Positions 1-5,812 of a stretch of 17,917 nt of DNA are shown here, piece by piece. A model generated the notes under the pieces. The model made no database searches, was not told where the DNA came from, and saw only the letters and a program-made list of their open reading frames with translations. Made by a program: the position numbers and the translations under genes. The DNA is taken from the NCBI GenBank assembly GCA_934747335.1, contig CAKVGS010000037.1:1-17917 (forward strand), given 5' to 3'. The DNA is from an uncultured Candidatus Melainabacteria bacterium (GTDB taxonomy: Bacteria > Cyanobacteriota > Vampirovibrionia > Gastranaerophilales > Gastranaerophilaceae). The first letter of the stretch is position 1. Every line of letters begins with the position of its first letter.

Positions 1-72
1 GCGCCCTGAAGGACTCGAACCCTCGACATCCGGTTTTGGAGACCGACGTTCTACCAACTGAACTAAGGACGC
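1..72 (-). tRNA. trnW: tRNA-Trp (anticodon CCA)
   Basis: Read on the minus strand, this folds as a full cloverleaf. It has a 7-bp acceptor stem (GCGTCCT with AGGGCGC), a D arm GTTC/GAAC, an anticodon stem TCGGT/ACCGG with loop CTCCAAA giving anticodon CCA, and a T arm with TTCGAGT. It decodes UGG as tryptophan. The acceptor stem ends at base 1, so the discriminator base lies just outside the window. rpmG lies 87 nt upstream on the same strand. The rpmG-trnW pair is commonly followed by secE and nusG, which would be beyond the left edge (inference). Confidence 0.95.
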
Positions 73-77
73 ATATT

Positions 78-160
78 TAAGGGAATAAGACTTTCGGTAA
101 TAAGGGAATAAGAGATTTTAAATTTTCTTTTGCCCTTATTACCAGTGCTTATTTCCTTAT
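78..160. repeat. imperfect inverted repeat between trnW and rpmG
   Basis: Two arms can pair over about 28 bp. The outer TAAGGGAATAAG (78-89) pairs with CTTATTTCCTTA with one mismatch (148-159). The inner GGTAATAAGGG (96-106) pairs perfectly with CCCTTATTACC (133-143). TAAGGGAATAAG also occurs as a direct repeat at 78-89 and 101-112. The right arm reaches into the rpmG stop codon. It could act as a processing or attenuation hairpin between rpmG and tRNA-Trp, or be an old inserted palindrome; the sequence does not decide. Confidence 0.6.
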
Positions 161-327
161 TACTTAGTTTCCTTGTGAGTTGTGTGTTTTTTGCAAGTTG
201 GGCAGTATTTGCTCAATTCTAATCTGTCTTTAACATTCTTTTTGTTTTTAACAGTTGTGTAATTTCTTTCCTTGCAATCTTCACAAGCTAGAACTACCAT
301 TCTATCGTTTTTACCTTTGATACCCAT
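160..327 (-). CDS. rpmG: 50S ribosomal protein L33
   Basis: This gene encodes a 55-residue protein starting MGIKGKNDRMVVLACEDC and ending with YCPTCKKHTTHKETK. It is the small large-subunit ribosomal protein L33. Two CxxC pairs (Cys15/Cys18 and Cys42/Cys45) mark the zinc-binding form of the family. Length and motifs are typical of bacterial L33. The ATG at 325-327 is preceded by a good ribosome binding site (AAGGAACT, 4-5 nt upstream). tRNA-Trp follows on the same strand, the order seen in many bacteria ahead of secE-nusG. Confidence 0.95.
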   Translation of the reverse strand: MGIKGKNDRMVVLACEDCKERNYTTVKNKKNVKDRLELSKYCPTCKKHTTHKETK

Positions 328-388
328 TTTTAAGTTCCTTTATATTTACCTTTTATTGCTATTTTATAAATAATTTTGACCTTTTTAA

Positions 389-413
389 AAAGAATGTGCT
401 GAACACATTCTTT
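389..413 (-). terminator. terminator-like hairpin after the small minus-strand genes
   Basis: A 10-bp perfect stem (AAAGAATGTG with CACATTCTTT) has a 5-nt loop. On the minus strand the 3' arm runs directly into a short T tract. It lies downstream of the two small genes at 711-1692 and upstream of rpmG, where a terminator would be expected. The palindromic repeat at 553-695 sits between those genes and this hairpin. Confidence 0.55.
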
Positions 414-552
414 CTTTAAATCGGCGTATAAGTTAATACTAAAATAAACATAAATAAATTGCAAATTATTGTAAAGATTTTTTAAAATTTGTTTTAATCG
501 AACAACAATCACACCTTGAGCGTACAGCTAATGACAGTAATAACATACAAAA

Positions 553-695
553 TCAATGGTGCAAAAATTTGCACCCTACCCTTTCTAAATTAAAAATGGA
601 TAATGGACAATGGAAAATTATTTATAACAATTTTCCATTGTCCACTTTCAATTTTCCATTGAAAGAAGGTAGGGTGCAATTTTTTGCACAATTAA
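553..695. repeat. palindromic interspersed repeat, family A, copy 1
   Basis: A segment of about 140 bp is almost entirely self-complementary. Its ends are GGTGCAAAAATTTGCACC and, on the right, an inverted TGTGCAAAAAATTGCACC, extending inward through CCTACCCTTTC. The central part repeats CAATGGAAAATTG-like tracts around an AT loop near 620. A second copy at 2126-2268 is nearly identical over its whole length. There is no coding content. It is best described as a MITE-like or REP-like palindrome; the mobilising enzyme is not visible here. Confidence 0.85.
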
Positions 696-710
696 TTTAC
701 ATTTTCATTT

Positions 711-1079
711 CTATTGAACTTTACCCAAAATTTTTCTAATTTTTTCTTGAAAACTTGTATCAAGTGCAGCTTCCCTTATCATAGTTTCCATTTGTTCTGC
801 TTTTGAGCGTTTTGCAAGTTCCATTTCTTTGGGAACTTCAACTCCCAATTTATCTACAATTTTTTCTATAGTAGTTTTTTCTATAATACTAGGACTCTTT
901 TTCAGAACAGCTTCTTTTTGTTCTGCTTTTGAGCGTTTTGCAACCTCTACTAATTCATTTGCCAATTTGTCCATTGTTTCATCTGACACCACTTTTTCTT
1001 GTTCCAATTTTTTTAATGCTTTGTGAACTCCATTGTTCTTTCCACAAAATGCTACATGATTATTTACGCCTAATGTCAT
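711..1079 (-). CDS. hypothetical protein with internal KRSKAEQ repeat
   Basis: I do not recognise this 122-residue protein. It is lysine- and glutamate-rich, probably mostly alpha-helical, and has neither signal peptide nor membrane segment. It carries two related units of about 42 residues, each with the string AKRSKAEQ (around residues 47-54 and 89-96). At DNA level these contain a perfect 27-bp direct repeat (791-817 and 917-943). The N-terminus MTLGVNNHVAFCGKNNG contains a short Phe-x-Gly-Lys stretch. A strong AGGAGG ribosome binding site precedes the ATG. The same leader occurs before the neighbouring gene at 1174-1692, so the two probably belong to one expressed unit or gene family. Function unknown. 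Confidence 0.7.
   Translation of the reverse strand: MTLGVNNHVAFCGKNNGVHKALKKLEQEKVVSDETMDKLANELVEVAKRSKAEQKEAVLKKSPSIIEKTTIEKIVDKLGVEVPKEMELAKRSKAEQMETMIREAALDTSFQEKIRKILGKVQ
791..943. repeat. 27-bp perfect direct repeat inside the 711-1079 gene
   Basis: Bases 791-817 and 917-943 are identical, a period of 126 bp or exactly 42 codons. They encode the AKRSKAEQ motif of the two protein units. The surrounding unit sequence is clearly diverged, so this block is either under selection or recently homogenised. Confidence 0.85.
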
Positions 1080-1080
1080 T

Positions 1081-1119
1081 TTAACCTCCTATATTATTTC
1101 ATTAAATTTGTTGTATATT
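1081..1119 (-). repeat. shared tail-plus-leader segment, copy 1
   Basis: Read on the minus strand, this segment ends in TTAATGAAATAA followed by TAGGAGG and the start codon of the 711-1079 gene. A closely similar segment lies at about 1694-1731, before the 1174-1692 gene. In both, the codons upstream read as a protein end (KYTTNLMK-stop here, KYSVVLMK-stop there). This suggests duplication of a gene end plus intergenic spacer and leader. Confidence 0.6.
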
Positions 1120-1173
1120 TATCATAATACTTCATAATAATTTCATTCATTTTATCAACTTTATCTACTACTC

Positions 1174-1692
1174 CTATTGCATTTTTTTAATAAAGTAGTT
1201 CTTGACTTTATCAAATGTGCTTGTAGGTTGCATATTATATAATGCATTGAACAAAGAACATTCTCTTATTGGAGTCTTCTCTTTCCCTTTATACACATTA
1301 AAAACATTATTAAACATACTATTAGTTCCATCCATTCGTATTATTTCACCATTTGGTAAATCAAAACGTCCTTTTAAAATAATGTTATCATTAACTTTAT
1401 TACTATAAGTTATAACTGCATTTTTTTGAGCTTTTGACACAGCACCTGTTCCAATAACTTCATTGTTTCCGTTTCTGATTTTTAAACCTGCAATATTGTA
1501 ATTAGCGGTTGCCTTACCGTTTAATTCAAAAGTCGGATTTGTAACGCCTTCAACTGATTTTTCTATTGTTTTTGCTAAATCTTTATCAATTTTAGCTACT
1601 GAATCCAAAAATTCTTTCTTTTCTAAAACTCGTTGACCTTGTTTTCCAACTATTTTAGAAATTGTTTGATACGCTAAATTTACGTCTGGCAT
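1174..1692 (-). CDS. hypothetical protein, possibly frameshifted at a poly-A run
   Basis: I do not recognise this 172-residue protein. Its N-terminal 55 residues look helical and charged. The middle (about 55-130) has alternating polar and hydrophobic residues with many Gly/Asn turns, suggesting beta strands (ELNGKATANYNIAGLKIRNG, then DNIILKGRFDLPNGEIIRMD). The end is basic. No signal peptide or membrane segment is visible. An AGGAGG ribosome binding site precedes the ATG at 1690-1692. The frame ends two codons after a run of seven A (1182-1188 on the minus strand). A shift of one base there opens 29 further codons to a TAA at 1094-1096, just before the next gene's ribosome binding site, giving about 199 residues. 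The true protein may therefore be longer. Function unknown. Confidence 0.7.
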   Translation of the reverse strand: MPDVNLAYQTISKIVGKQGQRVLEKKEFLDSVAKIDKDLAKTIEKSVEGVTNPTFELNGKATANYNIAGLKIRNGNNEVIGTGAVSKAQKNAVITYSNKVNDNIILKGRFDLPNGEIIRMDGTNSMFNNVFNVYKGKEKTPIRECSLFNALYNMQPTSTFDKVKNYFIKKMQ

Positions 1693-1693
1693 T

Positions 1694-1731
1694 ACAACCT
1701 CCTAAATTATTTCATTAAAACTACACTATAT
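1694..1731 (-). repeat. shared tail-plus-leader segment, copy 2
   Basis: On the minus strand this reads KYSVVLMK-stop (eight codons, preceded by an in-frame stop), then TTTAGGAGG and the ATG of the 1174-1692 gene. It matches the segment at 1081-1119 over about 40 bp. It looks like the remnant end of a deleted paralogue. Confidence 0.55.
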
Positions 1732-1880
1732 TTTTATAAAGTCATTTTAAAAGTAAAAATTGCGCAAGATTTCACCATTACTACAACCACTATCCACGTC
1801 TAAAGTGAATTACAACCGATTTAAATTGATGTTTACAAAAATTAATAATATTAAGAAATATTAAAATACATCTTATTACT

Positions 1881-1941
1881 CCCTGGATAGGGAGGTCACA
1901 GCCATTGACAAGCGTAAGCGAGTCTTATGGATGTGGGTGGG
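1881..1941. repeat. degenerate fragment related to the 9067-9226 repeat
   Basis: The segment starts CCCTGGATAGGGAGG and continues GACAAGCGTAAGCGAGTCTT before ending in a G-rich GTGGGTGGG. The right half of the repeat at 9067-9226 has the same order: GACGAGCTGTGCGAGTCTTA, then GTGCGGGTGAGGGG. It is more GC-rich than its surroundings and has no coding content. Confidence 0.5.
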
Positions 1942-2017
1942 TTTCTATTAATGGAAAATAGAAAATTGTTTTAAAAATTATTGTTTATAAAGTATTTTAA
2001 TTAGACAAGTTTTTATT

Positions 2018-2117
2018 ATGGATTGCCACGAAAAGCATAGCTTTTTTCGCAATGACTGCACACTTAAAAGTCTTGCGCCAAGTCATTGCGAGGAACGAGA
2101 GTGACTAAGCAATCCAC
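2018..2117. repeat. GATTGCC-type palindromic repeat, family B, copy 1
   Basis: The ends are GGATTGCCACG and, inverted, GACTAAGCAATCC. Inside are CGCAATGAC and an inverted GTCATTGCGAGGAAC. A small hairpin, AAAAGC-ATA-GCTTTT, fills the left arm. Two more copies with the same skeleton but different inner sequences occur at 12477-12575 and 17596-17710. Confidence 0.85.
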
Positions 2118-2125
2118 AGTCTAGG

Positions 2126-2268
2126 TTAATGGTGCAAAAATTTGCACCCTACCCTTTCTAAATTAAAAATGGAAAATGGACAATTGAAAATTATTTATAA
2201 CAATTTTCCATTTTCCACTTTCAATTTTCCATTGAAAGAAGGTATGATGCAAATTTTTGCACCATTAA
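2126..2268. repeat. palindromic interspersed repeat, family A, copy 2
   Basis: This element has the same length and sequence as the copy at 553-695 apart from scattered substitutions. The ends here form a near-perfect terminal inverted repeat: TTAATGGTGCAAAAATTTGC and GCAAATTTTTGCACCATTAA. It ends about 60 bp before the glmU start, so it lies within or just upstream of the glmU promoter region. Confidence 0.85.
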
Positions 2269-2299
2269 CATTACCTTCTTCAATTTAGAAAAACTTTTA

Positions 2300-2323
2300 T
2301 GCTAAAATAAATTCAAAGAGGAG
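2300..2323 (+). promoter_or_regulatory. possible glmU extended -10 promoter and ribosome binding site
   Basis: TGC-TAAAAT (2300-2308) fits an extended -10 element. No convincing -35 box is seen. The predicted start of transcription would fall very close to the ribosome binding site AGAGGAG (2317-2323), so the leader would be only a few bases long. The ribosome binding site is clear; the promoter is tentative. Confidence 0.35.
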
Positions 2324-2329
2324 TAAAAA

Positions 2330-3610
2330 ATGATTAAATCAATTATTTTAGCCGCAGGCAAAGGCACAAGAATGAAATCTGACACGCCTAAAGTTTTACA
2401 TACAATTTTTGATAAAACTCTTGTCGGATATGTTATAGATGCAGTAAACAACACAGGTTTAGCTGATGAAAACTTTGTAATAGTAGGTCATCAAGCTGAA
2501 AGAGTAGAAGAATACATCAACAAAAATTATGATAACGCAAAATGCGTTCTTCAATCACCACAGCTGGGAACAGGTCACGCTGTTAGCATGGCGCTACCTT
2601 ACTTAAAAGACTTTGATGGCGAAGTAATAATTTTATGTGGCGACACACCATTAATTACATCAGAAACAATAAAAGAATTTGTTGAATATCATAGAAAAAA
2701 TAAATCTGATTTAACTGTTATGAGTGCGATTTTTGAAAATCCGACAAACTACGGAAGAATTATCAGAAATCAAGACAGTTCTTTAAATTCTATCGTTGAA
2801 GAAAAAGATGCCACTCCTGAACAAAAAGCAGTTAAAGAAATCAACGCAGGAATTTATTGCATTAATTGGGCAAAAATTAAACCCGCATTTAATGAACTAA
2901 CAAGCAACAATGCTCAAGGCGAATATTATTTAACAGACATTATCAAATGGGGTAATGAAAAGAATTTGTCAGTAAATGCTTATACTCTTAAAAACAATGA
3001 AGAAATATTTGGAATCAATTCAAAAACGCATCTTGCAGAAGCGACAAAGATGTTAAACAACAAAATTGTACAAAAGCATCTTGATAACGGAGTTCAAATA
3101 ATTGACCCAGCTACAACTTGGATTTCTCCAGAAACCGAAATTGGTGCAGACACAATAATTTATCCGTCTTGTTACATAAATGGTAAAAATAAAATCGCTA
3201 AACATTGCAAAATAGGACCATTTGCTCATTTAAGAGGCGACGTTGTATTAGAAGATTACGTTAAAATCGGCAATTTTGTAGAAGTTAAAAAAACTACAAT
3301 AAAATCACACACTAATGCTTGTCATTTAACATATCTTGGTGATAGTGAAATCGGTTCTAACGTAAATATCGGTGCGGGTACGATTACTGCTAATTACAAC
3401 CCTTTAACAAAAGTAAAAAGCAAAACTATAATTAAAGATAATGTTAAAATCGGTTCTAATTCTGTATTAGTAGCACCTGTTACGATTGAAGAAGGTGCAA
3501 ATGTAGGTGCTGTTGGAGTAATTACAAAGAATATTCCTGCGTGGGCTCTTGCTATTACTCGCGCACCATTAAAGATATTAGAAAGTTGGGTAAAAAAATA
3601 TTCTGAATAA
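2330..3610 (+). CDS. glmU: bifunctional GlmU (GlcN-1-P acetyltransferase / GlcNAc-1-P uridyltransferase)
   Basis: GlmU makes UDP-GlcNAc, the precursor of peptidoglycan and LPS. It acetylates glucosamine-1-phosphate and then transfers UMP from UTP. The N-terminal uridyltransferase domain (about 1-235) has LAAGKGTRMKSDTPKVLH at 7-24 and the metal-binding Asp105 in CGDTPL. The C-terminal left-handed beta-helix has the acetyltransferase motif CHLTYLGDSEIGSNVNIGAG, with His332 as the expected catalytic base and Arg302, Lys320 and NYN nearby. At 426 residues it is about 30 shorter than E. coli GlmU. The loss lies between the linker and the KIGPFAHLR segment, equivalent to one or two hexapeptide coils. 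The ATG has a good AGAGGAG site. The gene stands alone, convergent with rpmB. Confidence 0.95.
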   Translation: MIKSIILAAGKGTRMKSDTPKVLHTIFDKTLVGYVIDAVNNTGLADENFVIVGHQAERVEEYINKNYDNAKCVLQSPQLGTGHAVSMALPYLKDFDGEVIILCGDTPLITSETIKEFVEYHRKNKSDLTVMSAIFENPTNYGRIIRNQDSSLNSIVEEKDATPEQKAVKEINAGIYCINWAKIKPAFNELTSNNAQGEYYLTDIIKWGNEKNLSVNAYTLKNNEEIFGINSKTHLAEATKMLNNKIVQKHLDNGVQIIDPATTWISPETEIGADTIIYPSCYINGKNKIAKHCKIGPFAHLRGDVVLEDYVKIGNFVEVKKTTIKSHTNACHLTYLGDSEIGSNVNIGAGTITANYNPLTKVKSKTIIKDNVKIGSNSVLVAPVTIEEGANVGAVGVITKNIPAWALAITRAPLKILESWVKKYSE

Positions 3611-3663
3611 AGATTAAAACTTTTAAAATATTTATTTATTGAGTTAAAAATTTAATATTTAAA

Positions 3664-3693
3664 AAAGGCGGTTGAGAAATCTCAACCGCCTTT
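3664..3693. terminator. bidirectional terminator between glmU and rpmB
   Basis: A 14-bp perfect stem (AAAGGCGGTTGAGA with its complement) surrounds a very small AA loop. It is flanked by A tracts on the left and T/A bases on the right, so it can act in both directions. It sits between the convergent glmU and rpmB genes. Confidence 0.9.
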
Positions 3694-3711
3694 AAAAACT
3701 TTGCTAAAAAA

Positions 3712-3903
3712 CTAAACAGCTTTTTGAACTTTGCCTGCTTTTAAGCAAGAAGTACAAACTGTCATTCTCTTAGTTTGACCATTTACATTAACTCTAATTT
3801 CTTGCAAATTAGGAGTTTGAACTTTTTTAATTTGTTTATGAGAGAATGTTAATTTTGCTGCTTTAATAGGTTTTTTACCGCATACTTCACATTGTTTTGA
3901 CAT
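3712..3903 (-). CDS. rpmB: 50S ribosomal protein L28
   Basis: This is the 63-residue large-subunit ribosomal protein L28. It starts MSKQCEVCGKKPIKA and contains the family segment TPNLQEIRVNVNG. Two CxxC pairs (Cys5/Cys8 and Cys50/Cys53) mark the zinc-binding form. The ATG is preceded by an AGAAGGA site. It is transcribed alone and ends at the bidirectional terminator shared with glmU. Confidence 0.95.
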   Translation of the reverse strand: MSKQCEVCGKKPIKAAKLTFSHKQIKKVQTPNLQEIRVNVNGQTKRMTVCTSCLKAGKVQKAV

Positions 3904-3993
3904 AGTTCTATATTCCTTCTTTCTACCAGTGTAATTCTAGTCTACATTAAAAAGATTTATTTTACAAGTATCTTTCGTAAAGTATTGTTACAA

Positions 3994-4521
3994 TTAGTAA
4001 TCCGACTGTTGATAATCATCATCATCTTGCAGAGATGACAAGTCTGAAGAGTATTTAGAATCAAAATCTTCAGGCAAATATTCGTTATCAGGCCAAACAG
4101 TTTCTTCATCAAATCTGCAAGCACTTAAATTTTCTGCCATAGATAAATCTGAATTTGTTAAATCCGCACCTTGAAAAATTGCACCTGCTAAATCAGCATC
4201 CGAGAAATTACAATAATCAACTTTTGCATAACTAAAATCTGTACCGTTTAAAATTGATTCAGAGAAAGAACATTCAACAGCATTCGCTCTTGTAAAATCA
4301 ACAGATGTTAAATCACAAGCATCAAATTTCACTTCTGTTAAATGAGAATCTGCAAAAGAAGATGACGTTAAATCAACGTTAAAAAATTCAGCACCTTCAA
4401 GTTCTATATTGGAGAAATCTGTTTCACTTAAATCAATTCCGCCTTTTACATTTCGGATTTCTGTATTAAATGCATCAACATCTGTTGAAACTAAGTTAAT
4501 CAATTCTTCTTTTGATAACAT
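3994..4521 (-). CDS. pentapeptide-repeat protein
   Basis: This 175-residue protein has about 22 tandem pentapeptides between residues 30 and 140, in the A(D/N)LxX / xxDFS pattern (for example DLSETDFSN, ADLAGAIFQGADLTNSDLS). These build a right-handed quadrilateral beta-helix. A short helical N-terminus precedes the helix. A cap-like RFDEETVWPDNEYLPEDF and an acidic tail (SLQDDDDYQQSDY) follow. There is no signal peptide, so it is probably cytoplasmic. It is the last gene of the minus-strand signalling operon, 23 nt after the response regulator at 4545-5165, with a GAAAGGG site. The fold is clear; the partner is unknown. Some relatives protect DNA gyrase, but nothing here shows that. Confidence 0.85.
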   Translation of the reverse strand: MLSKEELINLVSTDVDAFNTEIRNVKGGIDLSETDFSNIELEGAEFFNVDLTSSSFADSHLTEVKFDACDLTSVDFTRANAVECSFSESILNGTDFSYAKVDYCNFSDADLAGAIFQGADLTNSDLSMAENLSACRFDEETVWPDNEYLPEDFDSKYSSDLSSLQDDDDYQQSDY

Positions 4522-4544
4522 ACTTTATGCCCTTTCAAATATTT

Positions 4545-5165
4545 CTAGCTAATTAAATTCATTTGCATCGCAAGCAAAACAGCTTGCGTTCTATTTGTAA
4601 CTTTCAACTTCTTAAATATGCTATTTAAGTGTGTTTTTACCGTAACATCTCTAACAAAAAGTTTATCGGCTATTTCCTGATTGCTTGCGCCTTTTGCAAC
4701 AAGAGCCAATACTTCTTTTTCTTTTGGAGTTAGTGCGTCGATATTAACGTCTTTATTTAAAGTTTTTTCTGCCTTTGGTTGAGCTTCCTGCTGCCACTTT
4801 GAACGTCTTAAGACAGCTTCAACTCTTGCAAGCAGATTTGGTAAGATAAACGGTTTTACAATATAATCATCCGCACCGATTTTAAGTCCAGAAACAACCT
4901 TTTGATCTTCACTCACCGCCGTAATCATAATTACAGGAATATATTGAGTTTTTTTATTATTGCGAATAGCCTTTAAAGTGTCCCAACCGTCCATGTTTGG
5001 CATCATGACATCCAAAAGAATCAGGTCAAAAGTTTTATTCATAAGAATTTTTAAAGCTTCCAAACCGTCATTTGCAACAGTCACATCATAACCATACATA
5101 GGAAGAGCGTCTGCTAAAAATTTTGGATTGTCGTCAACTACTAATATTGATGCTACACCATTCAT
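4545..5165 (-). CDS. response regulator, receiver plus LuxR-type DNA-binding domain
   Basis: This is a 206-residue transcription regulator of a two-component system. The receiver domain (about 5-120) has the acidic pair Asp11/Asp12, phosphoacceptor Asp52 in ILLDVMMPNMDG, Thr82 and Lys104 in DDYIVKPF, all intact. The LuxR/NarL helix-turn-helix (about 144-204) reads LTPKEKEVLALVAKGASNQE followed by a recognition helix around DVTVKTHLNSIFKKL. The start codon overlaps the stop of the preceding regulator (TAATG), so the two are translationally coupled. No histidine kinase gene is in the window. It is similar in architecture to cyanobacterial and plastid Ycf29-type regulators, but orthology is not shown. 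Confidence 0.92.
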   Translation of the reverse strand: MNGVASILVVDDNPKFLADALPMYGYDVTVANDGLEALKILMNKTFDLILLDVMMPNMDGWDTLKAIRNNKKTQYIPVIMITAVSEDQKVVSGLKIGADDYIVKPFILPNLLARVEAVLRRSKWQQEAQPKAEKTLNKDVNIDALTPKEKEVLALVAKGASNQEIADKLFVRDVTVKTHLNSIFKKLKVTNRTQAVLLAMQMNLIS

Positions 5166-5812
5166 TATACAAGTTTCTCCTTTAATGCTTTTAGTGCAGC
5201 TTGCAATCTGTCGTCAACTTCCAACTTTTGCAATATACTTGCAACATGCGCTTTCGTAGTATTAATACTTACAAACAATTCTTTTGCAATTTCAATATTA
5301 CTGTAACCTTCAGTAATAAGTTTCAAAATCTGAGTTTCACGACTTGTTAAACCATAATTTCTTTCAGGTTTTGGAGCTTCAGCCTCTTGAACTTTAGTAG
5401 CCGCTTCCAAAACAATATGTGATATTGAAGGGTCAAACCAAGCAGCACCGTCTAATACAGATTGAACAACTTGAATTAAGCGTTTCGGATTAATTTCTTT
5501 TGAACAGTAAGCATTTGCGCCCGCTTTTAAGCTGTTTAAAACCTCTTGCTCATCATTATGAGAGGTTAAAACTACAATCTTGATATCTTTATTTAAAGCT
5601 TTTACTTTTCTTGTAGCTTCAATTCCATCCATGCCGGGCAAACCCAAATCCATAATAATCAGATTGATTTCATTTTCAGATGCAATTTCAAGACCACGCT
5701 CAGCTGATTCGGCTTCATAAATATGCTCAATAAAATCACAGCTCTCAAAAGCGGTTTTCAAGCCAAATCTTGTTAATTCATGATCTTCTACGATTAAAAT
5801 ATTACTCTTCAT
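5165..5812 (-). CDS. NarL-family response regulator
   Basis: This 215-residue regulator is of the NarL/FixJ class. The receiver domain has Glu9/Asp10, phosphoacceptor Asp55 in IIMDLGLPGMDG, Thr83/Ser84 and Lys105. The DNA-binding domain (about 153-213) has LTSRETQILKLITEGYSNIE and a recognition helix near INTTKAHVASILQKLEV. It overlaps the upstream TPR gene by 11 nt and the downstream regulator by 1 nt. Two receiver/LuxR regulators in tandem with a TPR protein and an HD-GYP protein suggest a common signalling pathway. The cognate kinase is not encoded here. Confidence 0.92.
   Translation of the reverse strand: MKSNILIVEDHELTRFGLKTAFESCDFIEHIYEAESAERGLEIASENEINLIIMDLGLPGMDGIEATRKVKALNKDIKIVVLTSHNDEQEVLNSLKAGANAYCSKEINPKRLIQVVQSVLDGAAWFDPSISHIVLEAATKVQEAEAPKPERNYGLTSRETQILKLITEGYSNIEIAKELFVSINTTKAHVASILQKLEVDDRLQAALKALKEKLV

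Larger units (their letters stand above)
328..710. other. gene-poor intergenic region
   Basis: This 383-nt AT-rich stretch has no coding region I would defend. It holds the rpmG ribosome binding site and presumably its promoter, a minus-strand terminator-like hairpin (389-413), and one copy of a 140-bp palindromic repeat (553-695). The one open frame here, on the minus strand up to about 512, has a composition typical of AT-rich noise and lacks a ribosome binding site. Confidence 0.7.
1693..2329. other. repeat-rich intergenic region upstream of glmU
   Basis: This 637-nt stretch has no credible coding region. In order it holds a leader/tail remnant related to 1081-1119 (about 1694-1731), a fragment of a C/G-rich repeat (1881-1941), a GATTGCC-type palindrome (2018-2117), a family A palindrome (2126-2268), and the short glmU leader. 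The two palindromes are only about 9 bp apart. Confidence 0.75.

Noticed and set aside
330..512. Minus-strand open frame of 60 codons upstream of rpmG
   Set aside because: No ribosome binding site, composition of AT-rich noise (Ile/Lys/Tyr/Asn), and it runs through the terminator hairpin at 389-413 and the rpmG leader.
553..2268. CRISPR array
   Set aside because: The repeats are long palindromes, widely and unevenly spaced, without short regular spacers or cas genes.
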